Virus record (IMG/VR): IMGVR_UViG_3300005602_000004
Span: 1-54,410 of that record
Origin: a virus
Reading direction: 5' to 3' (one strand)
Length of the DNA: 54,410 bases
Positions 21,786-31,633 of this stretch are shown here, one piece after another (positions within the stretch are counted from its first letter, which is position 1; the number at the start of each line of letters is the position of its first letter). Both the position numbers and the translations under genes were made by a program. The notes beneath the pieces were generated by a model. The model was not told where the DNA came from and made no database searches. It worked only from the letters and a program-made list of their open reading frames with translations.

Positions 21786-23045
21786 ATGGCTACCACTCCT
21801 ATTGCGCTATTTACCGGGTCTCTGATCGGGGACGTTCTTATTCAGGCGCGAGAGACCGTTCCGGACATGCCCCCATCCCTCCCTGTCCCGATAGCAGCGG
21901 CAGTCGTAACGACTCCTGGTACTGGAACTCTTTCGGCAGGGACTTATTTTGTCGAAGTAACCCAATGGAATCAATGGGGAGAGACGCTTCCATCGACCGA
22001 ATCTTTGCAACTGACTGTGCTGGCAACGAATGGAATCCAGATCACTTCTGCCCTACAGGTCGGAGCGACGAAGATTCGGGCTTATCTAACTCAGGTGAAT
22101 GGACCATCGGGAAGCGAATCGCAGTACGTCGAATCGACCACTTCTCCGTTCACGATCCTTGTTAATCCGGTTCTGGCCGGGTCTCCTCCGGTACGTGGAA
22201 CGGCATGGCTGCCGGACTCGGACGGCGGTTTCATCTCGGCAGGAGCAATTTACCGCTGGCTGAATGCTGGTCTCGAACTCATTGCTCGTGGTACGGGAGG
22301 GTTTCAGGACTATTCAGCGGTGGGATCGACGATCAATCAACCGCTCTACCAGATTCCGGGGACGTGGAACGCGATCACGTCGATCTGGTATGACGGCTAC
22401 TGGATGCAGGGCGGCGATCCAGGCTATTTCTGGCGGCGCAACTCGATTACGAGCCAAGTTCTATCGAGCGCCCACGTATCGATCAGTTACGGGAAGACGG
22501 TTCTCGAAGTCTATCCGCAACCGACTCGAACTTCGATTGTGACGACGCTCTCGGCACCCATGCTTGCGACCGACACGACGGCGGCGCTTACAAACTCTAG
22601 TTTCACGCTGCCATTCGGATTCGTCTCGGTCGGTTCCGAGATTATGGCCTACGCGACGATTACCGCTGGCAGCCTGACCGGACTCATTCGCGGCATCGGT
22701 GGAACGACTGCCATCGCGCACACAACGAGCGAAGCGGTCATTGAATGCAATATCGCTTGGATGGGGAAACGGCAATCGAATCAGACCTACACTCCTGGGC
22801 AATCGACGTTAACGCTTCCTGTGACAAACGGATGGGACCAGCTTCTCGTCCAGTATATTGCCGGTCGAGCGAAGATCGTCGAGCATGACATGCAGTCGAT
22901 GCAGGCATTCAATTCGGACATGGAAAAATCGATCAAGGGATGGGCACAGACAACGAATACGGTGGTGCGCCGGAGGCAGGTGGGCGGCAATAACAGCCCG
23001 GTTGTGTACTACGGCGATCAGGCGGGAGGTCTAATCGTTCCCTAA
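21786..23045 (+). CDS. virion protein, possible head-to-tail adaptor with Ig-like domain
   Basis: 419 residues. Residues about 40-120 have a fibronectin/Ig-like pattern (GTYFVEVTQWNQWGETLPS, KIRAYLTQ). The rest mixes beta strands with an adaptor-like segment WDQLLVQYIAGRAKIVEHDM near the end. Position between capsid and nozzle genes suggests a gp4-like tail accessory role in a podovirus-like particle. Its last base is the first base of the next ATG. Confidence 0.6.
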   Translation: MATTPIALFTGSLIGDVLIQARETVPDMPPSLPVPIAAAVVTTPGTGTLSAGTYFVEVTQWNQWGETLPSTESLQLTVLATNGIQITSALQVGATKIRAYLTQVNGPSGSESQYVESTTSPFTILVNPVLAGSPPVRGTAWLPDSDGGFISAGAIYRWLNAGLELIARGTGGFQDYSAVGSTINQPLYQIPGTWNAITSIWYDGYWMQGGDPGYFWRRNSITSQVLSSAHVSISYGKTVLEVYPQPTRTSIVTTLSAPMLATDTTAALTNSSFTLPFGFVSVGSEIMAYATITAGSLTGLIRGIGGTTAIAHTTSEAVIECNIAWMGKRQSNQTYTPGQSTLTLPVTNGWDQLLVQYIAGRAKIVEHDMQSMQAFNSDMEKSIKGWAQTTNTVVRRRQVGGNNSPVVYYGDQAGGLIVP

Positions 23046-26000
23046 TGGCATACGCCGCGCAGTCCCAAGGACCTTGGCTCAAGGGGCTATTTGCCTCGAA
23101 TCAGCCGCTTACGCAACCGAAGGGATCGTTCCCTCGCGGGTCGAATCTTGTTTTGATGGAGCGTGGCGCTCTGACTCCGTGCGATGGCTCGGGGATTATC
23201 AACGCTTTTGGCGGAACTTCTCCCAGCAATCAAGGTAAATTCCTCGATATATTCCTATTCGAGCCTACCGGCGTAACCCCTTATTATCTTGCATTGCAGA
23301 GAGCGCCTGCGCATTTGGGGGCACCGGCAGGACTCGTAGCGACTTTGGCCGCAGGAGGAAGCCTGACCTCGGGGACGACGTACTACTATGTTGTGACTTC
23401 AATCGATGGGACGGGCGGGGAATCGGTAGCTTCGAGCGAGGTAAGTGCGACACCTTCGGCTGGCAATCTATCGGTCAAACTGACTTGGAATACGGTTCCG
23501 AATGCCTTTGGATACAATATTTACCGCTCAACCTCTCCGGGAGCGGAAATCAAACTCGTTGCTGCTGGTCTGCCTGTCCTTCAACCGTCCACGGCAACCA
23601 CAACCTTCACGGATACAGGCATTGTTTCGTTTACGACATTGACCTTCACGAACGTCTCGGCGGTAGGATCGACGAGCGGCGGGCAGAACTACATTCAGTT
23701 CACGCTTGCGGGATCGCAGACGTTTCCTTCTGGATCGATTATCGGATTGCCGCTCACAGCCACACTCTTTGTGCCGACTGGATTCAATGGTAGTTGGACA
23801 GTTTTCAGTCAGCCCGCACCTAATTCCGTCATCGTGCAGGGTGGTCCGGGTTCCGGCTCAACGGCTGGATCGAACATCTCGATTGGGCCGTTCAATGCCG
23901 GATCGGGCAGTAGTTTTACAGGGATCAACGTAGCATGGTCTAATCCTAATAATGTTACCAATGGCGGTGGAGGGAGTTTCGCAATTGCGAATGTCACACC
24001 GTCGAATCCAACGACCAATTTTCTTGGCGCAGCTAATTTCAGTGGATTTTCAGCCATTCCGATAGGCGCAGCTATCCTCGGAATCCAGATGGACATACAT
24101 CGCAAGGTTGCCCCTGCTGGTGCTGGTCTCGTGCAAGATGTTGGAGTTTTTCTAACGAAAGCGGGAGTTATTACTGGGTCGGATCATTCCTCCGGTACGC
24201 CGTGGCCGACGACGGCGGCATGGGTGCCGTACGGAGGTCCTACGGACCTTTGGGGCGCGGCGTGGACCGATACAGACATCAAAAACTCTGGATTCGGTGG
24301 AGGAACGACGGCGGAATATTTCGGTAGTTTGCTCAAATCAATTAATCCCGCCGTGGACGGCATTCGAATCACTGTTTGGTACTCGTCCGGTACTGGAGGA
24401 ACGCTCGTATTATCAAATACTTCCGCCGTTTCAAACCCTCCTACGATAGACACGACGACGCAGACAGTGCTCTTCAAAATGCCGAATTCCGGTGGACTGC
24501 CGATTCCCTATTCCTTCGCAAATGCCGTGGCTTACTATCCATCTGCCGAGGTTTCTCTTGGGACGCCTCCTTCGGGTGGTTCCGGTGGAAGCGGAACCAC
24601 TGGCCCTGGTACGCTTACGAATTCGACGAGTTCTACTCCTTCCGGTGGGATTATTGGATTGGTTGGACCGCTTCCCCAATTCAAGCAATTCACGAACCGC
24701 GTCATTATTGCTCTCGGAAATGGCTTTCCGATGCAAATTTATTGGGACCCTACAGGAACCGCCGTAAATCCTGCCCCGACCGGAACTATTGCGTCGGTTG
24801 TTAAAACGGGCGACCTAGTAACCGTAACGGTTTCGGGGGTCACTCTCAATGCCACAAATCCGAATGCTGTCGCTCCAGACCAATTCTTCCCCGTAGGAGC
24901 GAATGTAGTGCTTTCGAATATGTCGGACCCAACGTATAACGGGGCATTCGTAGTGATTTCCGTGCCTTCGGCAACGACTTTCGTAATCCGGAATCCATTG
25001 GCTTCGGGTGGTCCATCTACTGGTACATTTACGATCTCAACCACGCCGATTACGCCCGCCGATGAAAACTTCATCCCGGCATATCCGGTATGGACTGCTT
25101 CCACAGCTTATGCGGTAGGAGACATCATCGTTCCAGCAACGCAACCGCCGAAACCGATTTACGTAACCGTTCTTCAGGCTGGAACTTCAGGTTCAAGTGA
25201 ACCGGGATGGAATACCCCGCAACCAACCATCGGTGAGCAGTTCAAAGACAACAACATCATCTGGACGGTGACGGCTCTACTAAACAGCGCTGCACCACCG
25301 CCTCCTGGAGCCGGTCACATTGAAATTTATGCGGGATCACTGTGGGTGTTCAATACGTGGCCGATCAATACAGCAAATGGTCTAGATGGACCGACATCTC
25401 TTCGAATGTCGAATCTCAATAACCCTTTCGGCTGGAATCCGGTCAATCAAGCATTCCTCGATAAAGACGATGGCGCGGAGGGCATGGGACTCGGGAAGTT
25501 TACGATCACGGCGCAAGGTATTCCCCCCGAAGGCTCGTTGATCGCATTCAAGTACCGAGTCCCATATCAATTGATCGGAGTGTTCGGGGCGAATAACTTC
25601 GCAATTCAGCCGGTATCGAGCGATATGGGATGTCTCGCTCCCCGTTCGATCCAGTTTATTGCCGGAAACGGCCTCGTACGGTACACCCACCTCGGGATTG
25701 CGACTTTCGATGGTTGGCGGGATCAGGTGATCAGTGAGCAGATTCGTCCATTTATCTTTCCGGTGAACGATTTCGACGTTCAGGACATTGTGGTTGCCGA
25801 TGCAAACTACTTGCCGCTTTCATGGGGAGCACAGACAGCGAACCCGCCCATGTATACATTTGCGATGCCGATTGGAAACAGCGGCGGTCAACTGACCCGA
25901 ATCATGCTATACGATTTAATTCTGAAGTGTTGGGCGGCTCCGGTTGATTTGCCATTCCCGATTGGGTGCATGGTTCAGGTGCAGCCGGTCACGTCGAATC

Positions 26001-26428
26001 CGCTCACGATTATTGGCGGGTTTAATGACGGTTGCCTTCAACGCTGGCAGGCGGGCGATGTGCTTTGGTATACGGGCGGGGGCGCTGCCCAAATGGAGGT
26101 CGCATGGTCGGTTCGGACATCGACAATGGCCTCGCAGAATTCGAGTCAACGGCTATGGGCACGGAAACTGGTGATTCGAGGGACAGGATCGAATGTCGAT
26201 ACCGACCCGGCTATCGTGATGAACGTGCAAATCCGGCAAAGCGGGATCGTGAAGTCATCGATCAATTACACGGCCTCGAATCAAGGGGATTTCGATATTT
26301 TCGCCGACATTGGGCTGACGGGATTGCGGTTCGATGCCGTGATTAGCGGAACAGATCACTTAGAGCTTGACGGGTGGGATTGGGCGGTCGAACCGAGGCC
26401 GTTCGGTGTTCCGGTGCAGGCGGTATGA
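23045..26428 (+). CDS. large tail protein with Ig-like inserts and a C-terminal nozzle-like region
   Basis: 1127 residues, the largest gene. The N-terminus contains FPRGSNLVLMERGALTPCDG, a segment typical of phage DNA-stabilisation/tail nozzle proteins of the P22 gp10/T7 gp12 type. Residues about 90-330 hold fibronectin-type units (ATLAAGGSLTSGTTYYYVVT, NAFGYNIYRST), and another Ig-like unit lies near 600. The last 350 residues resume a beta-propeller-like pattern with repeated Trp/Asp motifs (SLWVFNTWP, SLIAFKYRVPYQLIGVFG, WDWAVEPRPFG). Probably a tail tube or nozzle with decorative domains inserted. Confidence 0.65.
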   Translation: MAYAAQSQGPWLKGLFASNQPLTQPKGSFPRGSNLVLMERGALTPCDGSGIINAFGGTSPSNQGKFLDIFLFEPTGVTPYYLALQRAPAHLGAPAGLVATLAAGGSLTSGTTYYYVVTSIDGTGGESVASSEVSATPSAGNLSVKLTWNTVPNAFGYNIYRSTSPGAEIKLVAAGLPVLQPSTATTTFTDTGIVSFTTLTFTNVSAVGSTSGGQNYIQFTLAGSQTFPSGSIIGLPLTATLFVPTGFNGSWTVFSQPAPNSVIVQGGPGSGSTAGSNISIGPFNAGSGSSFTGINVAWSNPNNVTNGGGGSFAIANVTPSNPTTNFLGAANFSGFSAIPIGAAILGIQMDIHRKVAPAGAGLVQDVGVFLTKAGVITGSDHSSGTPWPTTAAWVPYGGPTDLWGAAWTDTDIKNSGFGGGTTAEYFGSLLKSINPAVDGIRITVWYSSGTGGTLVLSNTSAVSNPPTIDTTTQTVLFKMPNSGGLPIPYSFANAVAYYPSAEVSLGTPPSGGSGGSGTTGPGTLTNSTSSTPSGGIIGLVGPLPQFKQFTNRVIIALGNGFPMQIYWDPTGTAVNPAPTGTIASVVKTGDLVTVTVSGVTLNATNPNAVAPDQFFPVGANVVLSNMSDPTYNGAFVVISVPSATTFVIRNPLASGGPSTGTFTISTTPITPADENFIPAYPVWTASTAYAVGDIIVPATQPPKPIYVTVLQAGTSGSSEPGWNTPQPTIGEQFKDNNIIWTVTALLNSAAPPPPGAGHIEIYAGSLWVFNTWPINTANGLDGPTSLRMSNLNNPFGWNPVNQAFLDKDDGAEGMGLGKFTITAQGIPPEGSLIAFKYRVPYQLIGVFGANNFAIQPVSSDMGCLAPRSIQFIAGNGLVRYTHLGIATFDGWRDQVISEQIRPFIFPVNDFDVQDIVVADANYLPLSWGAQTANPPMYTFAMPIGNSGGQLTRIMLYDLILKCWAAPVDLPFPIGCMVQVQPVTSNPLTIIGGFNDGCLQRWQAGDVLWYTGGGAAQMEVAWSVRTSTMASQNSSQRLWARKLVIRGTGSNVDTDPAIVMNVQIRQSGIVKSSINYTASNQGDFDIFADIGLTGLRFDAVISGTDHLELDGWDWAVEPRPFGVPVQAV

Positions 26429-26817
26429 AGATTCGCACACTACGGGAAGACGAAACTTTTCCGCAGCACCTCGGGACGGGATTCGAGTCGATGCCGGTAA
26501 TGAAGTCCTATTGCTGGATTGCCGAGCATGAAGGCCGAATAGTCGGGATATTGATGGCTGCTCCGTGTCATGGACTTGTGTACATCGTACGTCTCCGGGT
26601 CGAGGAAATGGCACCGACTATCACGGCAGCACTTTTGTTCAGGAATTTCATCCGGGATGTGAAGCAGATGGGCTTTGTTGGGTATTTCACTCACGTTGAC
26701 CCATCGAGAGAGAGTGAACGGTCGATGATTCCGATTTGCCGGAAAGCGAAGGGACTGCAAATAGCGATGATGCAGATTCCGCTTGCCGGTTCAATTCAAG
26801 AGGCAGCGAGGTTCTAA
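26425..26817 (+). CDS. GNAT-like acetyltransferase fold protein
   Basis: 130 residues starting in the ATGA overlap with the tail gene. The strand order, including YCWIAEHEGRIVGILMAAPC and a helix FRNFIRDVKQMGFVGYFTHV, resembles a small GNAT domain. The acetyl-CoA pyrophosphate loop is not clear. Similar small proteins occur next to podovirus tail genes. An earlier ATG at 26374 lies within the previous gene. Function uncertain. Confidence 0.5.
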   Translation: MKIRTLREDETFPQHLGTGFESMPVMKSYCWIAEHEGRIVGILMAAPCHGLVYIVRLRVEEMAPTITAALLFRNFIRDVKQMGFVGYFTHVDPSRESERSMIPICRKAKGLQIAMMQIPLAGSIQEAARF

Positions 26818-26821
26818 ATTT

Positions 26822-27253
26822 ATGCCATTTCTAGCGCCACTTGCAGCATTTTTGGCAGCCAATGCAGGTGCAATTGGGGCGGGGGCTTCGATTGCGGGAG
26901 CGGGCACGAGTATCGGAGAAGCGATAGCGAATTCAGGTGGTCCACCGAAACCAGGGGCACTTCCTGGTCCCACACCGCCGACTGCGGGTCAACTTCAAAC
27001 TGAGCGTGGTCTTGTGAGCCAACAGCTTCCGAACGTGATAGGAGCCACTTCGGGACTTGCGAATCCGGAATACGCCTCTTTAATGGCTCAGATTTTAGCT
27101 GGAACGCTTGGTCAACCGGGATCAACCGCTGCGGGCAATGCGGCAACGGGACAGAATTCTTCGAGTTTCACGCCTACGGGCACCAATCAGGCAACGAATG
27201 CAGCGATTCAAGGGAGTCCGATTCAGCTTTCGGACTTCGTGAATCAGATATAG
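26822..27253 (+). CDS. Ala/Gly-rich virion protein, possible ejection protein
   Basis: 143 residues. A hydrophobic N-terminus (MPFLAPLAAFLAANAGAIGA) is followed by a Gly/Pro/Gln-rich disordered part. The small hydrophobic protein among tail and internal genes resembles the ejection-type proteins of P22-like phages, inferred from composition and place. Confidence 0.55.
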   Translation: MPFLAPLAAFLAANAGAIGAGASIAGAGTSIGEAIANSGGPPKPGALPGPTPPTAGQLQTERGLVSQQLPNVIGATSGLANPEYASLMAQILAGTLGQPGSTAAGNAATGQNSSSFTPTGTNQATNAAIQGSPIQLSDFVNQI

Positions 27254-27260
27254 AGGCCGC

Positions 27261-27854
27261 ATGAGTGATTTTTTGGGGAGTATAGGCAATTTCTTCTCAA
27301 GTTCGGCAGGCAAAGGGGTCGAAACCCTAGCCGGTTTGGGAGCTACTGGTAGTGGTTTGGTCGGGAACTTGCTCGCCGACAAACAGCGTTCCGATGCGGC
27401 GAATCTTGCCAAAAAGAATGCGAATTTAACCCCCCAGCAACTCGGAGCAATGGTAACAGGAGCTACTCAGCCGCTCGACCGATCTCTTGTGCAAGCCATT
27501 ACCGGCAATGTTGATGCTTCGCTTGCCGAGCAAGGACTGTCGCAGGCTCCAGGACTCATTGCTACGGCTACATCTCAAGCACTAGCGCCATACCAACAAA
27601 TGAATCAACAAACCGCTCTCCAACTTGTGTTGCGTAAACTTGGCCTTCCTGCGGAGTACGCCGCTACAGTCCCTCAGAATGCCCAACTCGCTCCGCTGAT
27701 TGCGATGCTTTTTAAGGGTTTCGGAAATAATTCTACTCCTGCTCGGGGTGGAGCATTACCGGAAACAACTGGGCCAACGCTCGATCAGTTGGGCGCTCCA
27801 CCGACTTACGGTGATACGAGTGGTGATCCAAATAATTATGGGATCAATACATAA
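27261..27854 (+). CDS. virion protein, possible ejection protein
   Basis: 197 residues. A Gly/Ser-rich start (MSDFLGSIGNFFSSSAGKGV) is followed by helical Ala/Gln-rich segments (LVQAITGNVDASLAEQGLSQ) and a Pro/Gly-rich end. It belongs to the same group as its neighbours and probably lies inside the head or tail. No family recognised. Confidence 0.55.
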   Translation: MSDFLGSIGNFFSSSAGKGVETLAGLGATGSGLVGNLLADKQRSDAANLAKKNANLTPQQLGAMVTGATQPLDRSLVQAITGNVDASLAEQGLSQAPGLIATATSQALAPYQQMNQQTALQLVLRKLGLPAEYAATVPQNAQLAPLIAMLFKGFGNNSTPARGGALPETTGPTLDQLGAPPTYGDTSGDPNNYGINT

Positions 27855-27962
27855 CATAGGCGGTGACTTATTGGGTGGCTAGCTCGGGGACTCGGACAAT
27901 TCGGGAGTGATGTTGGCAGCGGCTATGATATCTCGCTCGGATGGAAGGAAAGAGCGCAGCAA

Positions 27963-28835
27963 ATGGCCTTGGCGAACGCTCGGCAGAAGCTTGCCGACGT
28001 GATGGGACCACTCCAAATTGCCGAGATTCAGCAAAAGCTGAAGCAGATGAATCAGGTTCAGCCTGCTGGAATCGAGAAATTGCCGACCGGAGCCATTTCC
28101 GGCGTGACATTCGATCCAAATACCGGGACGTACAGCCTTCAGAATCTTTCTCCCGGCGCTCCACCAGAGCCAAAGTTTACGACACTGCAAGCGGCAGCGG
28201 CGTATTACCTGCAAAAGGGGGATTTCGAGAAACTGAAACTGGTAAACGACGAGATTGCAAAAACAAAGCCTCCGGCGAAGGAAGAAAAGCCGGACACGCA
28301 GATTTTCGGAGGCTACCGCTGGCAATATGACCCAGAAAATAAGGTTCAGGGTCCTCGGGACAAAACAGGTCAGTACGTTCGGCTTGGGATTGCGAAAGAA
28401 CCGAGCGGATCGACTCCTCCAGGCGATCTCGATGCAATCTCATATGATGTTGCAACCGGCAAGGCGAATATGCCTACTGGGAATCTCGGCGTTCTCGTTG
28501 CTAACAATATGAAGAAATTAGGCATTGAGCCGCCATTAAAGAAGCCGCCGAAGGATATTCCGCCCGATGTGCTAGCAATGCTCAAATCGCCAGTTCCAGT
28601 TACTCCTTCCCCGGAGGAAAGCCGCAGGCTTGCGGATGCAGCGGATCGTATTTTTGGTGGGACAGCCTACAAAGAGGATTTGATAAAACGTGGACAGCGA
28701 TCTCCCTGGATGGGCCTGCGCGATCCCTACCGTGCAATTGCATATCCAAATGAAGAATATGCACGAATCGTTGGCCTGTTAAATAATTCAATCACGGAAG
28801 ACCTGAGCGACGTTGGTGGTAGGCCGGTACAGTAA
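27963..28835 (+). CDS. virion-associated internal protein, real start possibly a non-AUG codon upstream
   Basis: 290 residues from the ATG at 27963. The frame is open back to a TGA ending at 27866. The 31 codons from an ATT at 27870 (IGWLARGLGQFGSDVGSGYD and on) read as good protein, and AGGCGG lies 6 bases before that ATT. No ATG, GTG or TTG exists between, so either the upstream codons are unused or an ATT start is used. The product is charged with Pro-rich parts; probable ejection-type protein. Confidence 0.6.
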   Translation: MALANARQKLADVMGPLQIAEIQQKLKQMNQVQPAGIEKLPTGAISGVTFDPNTGTYSLQNLSPGAPPEPKFTTLQAAAAYYLQKGDFEKLKLVNDEIAKTKPPAKEEKPDTQIFGGYRWQYDPENKVQGPRDKTGQYVRLGIAKEPSGSTPPGDLDAISYDVATGKANMPTGNLGVLVANNMKKLGIEPPLKKPPKDIPPDVLAMLKSPVPVTPSPEESRRLADAADRIFGGTAYKEDLIKRGQRSPWMGLRDPYRAIAYPNEEYARIVGLLNNSITEDLSDVGGRPVQ

Positions 28836-28837
28836 AT

Positions 28838-30964
28838 ATGCCCGATCAAGACATGGTTCGAGTGCAATCGAGGGATGGGAAGCTGTGGGACATTCCGCGC
28901 TCACGTTTGTCCGAAGTTACATCGCAGGGTAGGGCTAAATTATATATACCATCATTGAATGCACCGGCAGCATCGAAGTTTCCAACTGGATCGATGCAGA
29001 CCCAACCCGGTGGTCCGATCTTGAATTATCGCGGATTGGCACCAGGAGCGATACAAAAATCTCCCGGTGGACCAATTATGAGCGGATTCCAACAAGAACA
29101 TCCGATCAGGGCAATCCCACCGACTATTTTGAAGTCATTTGGTATCGATCCATCGGATGTCGAAAACGCGCATAGCTATGCGGATGCTCTCAAATCGGGT
29201 TTCGGTGGTGCCGCTAGTGATGTAGGGGAAGGGATGCTCGAATCATTCAAGGCTGGACCACTCGCTCCCGCATATTTTGCTTTGCAGGGGATTGAGGGAA
29301 TATCGAAAAACATTCGATCCGGTAGCGAACAAGCCTATGAGTCATACAAAAATGGGGATCGATATGGGCTTGTGGAAGGATTGACACAAGTTGCAAGCGG
29401 AGTTGGACAAATCGCGGCAGCTAAGGCAGGAGAAGCTGGGGAGGGCGTGAAGAAAGTTCAAGCGAACGTCGGCAAGGGAATGGTAAATAATCCACTTGGG
29501 GATGTTCTGATTCGGAAACCAATTGCGGGAGCATTTGATGTTGGTAAGAATTTTGAAGAGCGGGCTATAAAGGAACATCAGGAAATTGTGGATACCATTA
29601 ATCGGGAATACGAGCAAAAGATACAACAGGAAGGGAAAAAAACAGTTGAAGGGGAAGCCGAATACCGTACCAAACTCGAACACGCACGGGATGATTTTTC
29701 GAAGAAGCTGGCGGAAATAGAGAAAAAGAAGAGTGATTTCCAAGACCCGGTAGAGAGAGCTAAGAACAGGAAGATCAATGATCCGGCGCGAGAAGAGGGC
29801 ACTTCCGTATCGGCTCGTCGAACTAATGCACAATTAAGGAAGAAATCTTTCACCACGCAGCCGCGTAGCGGTCCTGCATATCAGAGAATTGCAGGGATGG
29901 CGGATCAGGTTGCTACAGAGGACGTTCCTCGGCTCGACAGAGACGTTCGAACTGCACAAAATAATCGATGGACGGCCTTCCGGCAGGCGATTGGTGATCC
30001 TGGCAGAATGGTGGATTGGACTCCAGTTCAGCAAGCAGTTGTTGATGCGGAGACGAATATCCTTCAGGGATCGCCGGAGAATATCGCCATCTTCAGGAAT
30101 ATCCTCCGGGAAGGGGTCGATCCAACGCTAGAAAAAGCCACCGTTTTCAGGACAACAGGTGGAGCACTCGAAGATATATTGAAAAGCAAGAACTTAACGG
30201 AAGAAGGCCGCGCTAGGTTGATTAAACAACTCGGGGAAGAAGCTCAGTTCGAGGATCGAGGTGGAAGTGGTCCGGCTGCAAAGCAGAACGTTCAGATTCC
30301 ATTCGAGGATGCGCGGGGCTATTACACCGAACTGGGAGAAAAGATTGCCAAAGCTCGGTCTCTTCCGGGAGATGTTCGGAGGGCGCTTAAATTCGTGCAG
30401 GATGCCGCTGATACGAAATCAATTAAGCCATCCATCCCGAAAGGGCAGCTTTCGATTTACAACCAATTGAAGTCCGATTGGGCGCAGTATATGGGAGATT
30501 TTTACGATTCGGATGGTCCACTTGCAAAGTTAAAGAATTCCTTGAACTCTGATTCTCGTTTGAATCTCATTACCGGCAGTGAAGGTTCAAATATCATTGA
30601 TGCTCTCGGTCGATACGCTCGTCATAATCCGAATGTCGTCAATTTGACCGGACGGATTCGTTCGATGATGAAACAAGTCGAAATGCTCCCAACGGATGCG
30701 GGAGCGATCCCTGGAAGGCTTGAACCACCGAAGCTTCCAGAGCCTCCTGAGGTGACCCATCTATCCGAGCGCCCGAAAGGTCCAGAACCACTCGATGTAA
30801 CGAGAGAGAAGATTGAAAAACTGAACAAAAAAGCGGAGGAATGGTCCCAATTGAGGCCCTGGCAATTAAGGGCAAGGCAGATTCCTCTTGCCATAGCGGA
30901 AAGGGTCATAGCTAATCTTTTGTCCAGACCGGAAATTCAACGATGGATTGCCGGAGCGAAATAG
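28838..30964 (+). CDS. large internal virion protein, possible ejection protein
   Basis: 708 residues starting MPDQDMVRVQSRDGKLWDIP. Gly/Pro-rich segments alternate with long charged helices (HQEIVDTINREYEQKIQQEG, FSKKLAEIEKKKSDFQDPVE). The last 100 residues are Pro-rich, then a helix. No lytic motif is visible. Large helical internal proteins delivered with the DNA are typical of podoviruses; assignment by size and position. Confidence 0.6.
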   Translation: MPDQDMVRVQSRDGKLWDIPRSRLSEVTSQGRAKLYIPSLNAPAASKFPTGSMQTQPGGPILNYRGLAPGAIQKSPGGPIMSGFQQEHPIRAIPPTILKSFGIDPSDVENAHSYADALKSGFGGAASDVGEGMLESFKAGPLAPAYFALQGIEGISKNIRSGSEQAYESYKNGDRYGLVEGLTQVASGVGQIAAAKAGEAGEGVKKVQANVGKGMVNNPLGDVLIRKPIAGAFDVGKNFEERAIKEHQEIVDTINREYEQKIQQEGKKTVEGEAEYRTKLEHARDDFSKKLAEIEKKKSDFQDPVERAKNRKINDPAREEGTSVSARRTNAQLRKKSFTTQPRSGPAYQRIAGMADQVATEDVPRLDRDVRTAQNNRWTAFRQAIGDPGRMVDWTPVQQAVVDAETNILQGSPENIAIFRNILREGVDPTLEKATVFRTTGGALEDILKSKNLTEEGRARLIKQLGEEAQFEDRGGSGPAAKQNVQIPFEDARGYYTELGEKIAKARSLPGDVRRALKFVQDAADTKSIKPSIPKGQLSIYNQLKSDWAQYMGDFYDSDGPLAKLKNSLNSDSRLNLITGSEGSNIIDALGRYARHNPNVVNLTGRIRSMMKQVEMLPTDAGAIPGRLEPPKLPEPPEVTHLSERPKGPEPLDVTREKIEKLNKKAEEWSQLRPWQLRARQIPLAIAERVIANLLSRPEIQRWIAGAK

Positions 30965-30965
30965 G

Positions 30966-31115
30966 ATGCCAATGGAGCATTTCCAGGACGAGGAGAGTTA
31001 TCGGAAATACCGCGCCTATACCCATATCCACGGAATACCGACCCATGCCCGAGAGGTTGTAGTCGGGGGCCGTAAGCATAAGGTGAAGCATCACCGGAAA
31101 TCACGGAGGTCGTAA
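30966..31115 (+). CDS. small His/Arg-rich protein
   Basis: 49 residues starting MPMEHFQDEESYRKYRAYTH and ending in a basic run KHKVKHHRKSRRS. The ATG follows the preceding stop by one base; the TAA shares its last base with the next ATG. One of three consecutive tiny basic genes. Confidence 0.55.
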   Translation: MPMEHFQDEESYRKYRAYTHIHGIPTHAREVVVGGRKHKVKHHRKSRRS

Positions 31116-31327
31116 TGGCCCGAAAAAAGAAGGACAAAAAGTTCATCCAGAAGGCCGAAAAGCGCATGGAGGAGAAGGGTACAGTCGGAGCCTTTGGACC
31201 GGCCACGAAGTCGAATATCGCCGAAGGAAAGGCCGAGGGCGGCTTACAGGCCAAAAGAGCCAATTTTGCGGCGAACATGCGGAAGATCGCGGCGCGTCAT
31301 AAGGGCCGACATTCAAGGCGGCGCTAA
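31115..31327 (+). CDS. small basic protein
   Basis: 70 residues, MARKKKDKKFIQKAEKRMEE with an Ala-rich middle and a C-terminal HKGRHSRRR. The type is common in phage structural regions and probably binds nucleic acid; the family has no known function that I can name. Confidence 0.65.
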   Translation: MARKKKDKKFIQKAEKRMEEKGTVGAFGPATKSNIAEGKAEGGLQAKRANFAANMRKIAARHKGRHSRRR

Positions 31328-31429
31328 GTGTTCGATAACAAGAAGATTTCCGGCTCACAGAACGGTTCGTCGAGGGAAGTGAAGCGTCTAAAACGGCGGT
31401 CTAGGAGGAGGTATGCCGCCCGAAGATGA
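31328..31429 (+). CDS. tiny basic protein (33 aa)
   Basis: The GTG at 31328 directly follows the TAA of the gene before, with AAGGCGG nearby. The product, SREVKRLKRRSRRRYAARR at its C-terminus, is strongly basic. Its tail overlaps the next gene by 17 bases, and AGGAGGAGG inside it is the next gene's ribosome binding site. Weak evidence beyond composition and spacing. Confidence 0.45.
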   Translation: MFDNKKISGSQNGSSREVKRLKRRSRRRYAARR

Positions 31430-31622
31430 CCCGCACCGGCTCTGCAAGGTTGAGCTAAAGGTAGCTGTGATCGAGTCCGAGGCCAAGGGTACAGCCCAAG
31501 CTCTCGTTCTTGCTAGAAGCCTAGCGGCGGCGGAAAGCCTAAAAATGGCTTTGATTATGTCGGCAGTCGTCGGATGGCTGATTGCGATTGGCGGTATTTT
31601 ATTCGGAGTGCTACGTAGATAG
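31413..31622 (+). CDS. small membrane protein, holin candidate
   Basis: 69 residues: an amphipathic helical first half (CKVELKVAVIESEAKGTAQA) and one C-terminal transmembrane helix, ALIMSAVVGWLIAIGGILFGV, with Arg-Arg at the end. Very strong ribosome binding site AGGAGGAGGT. Single-helix membrane proteins like this can be holins or tail-fibre accessory proteins; not decidable here. Confidence 0.55.
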   Translation: MPPEDDPHRLCKVELKVAVIESEAKGTAQALVLARSLAAAESLKMALIMSAVVGWLIAIGGILFGVLRR

Positions 31623-31633
31623 GGAGGAGGTAA

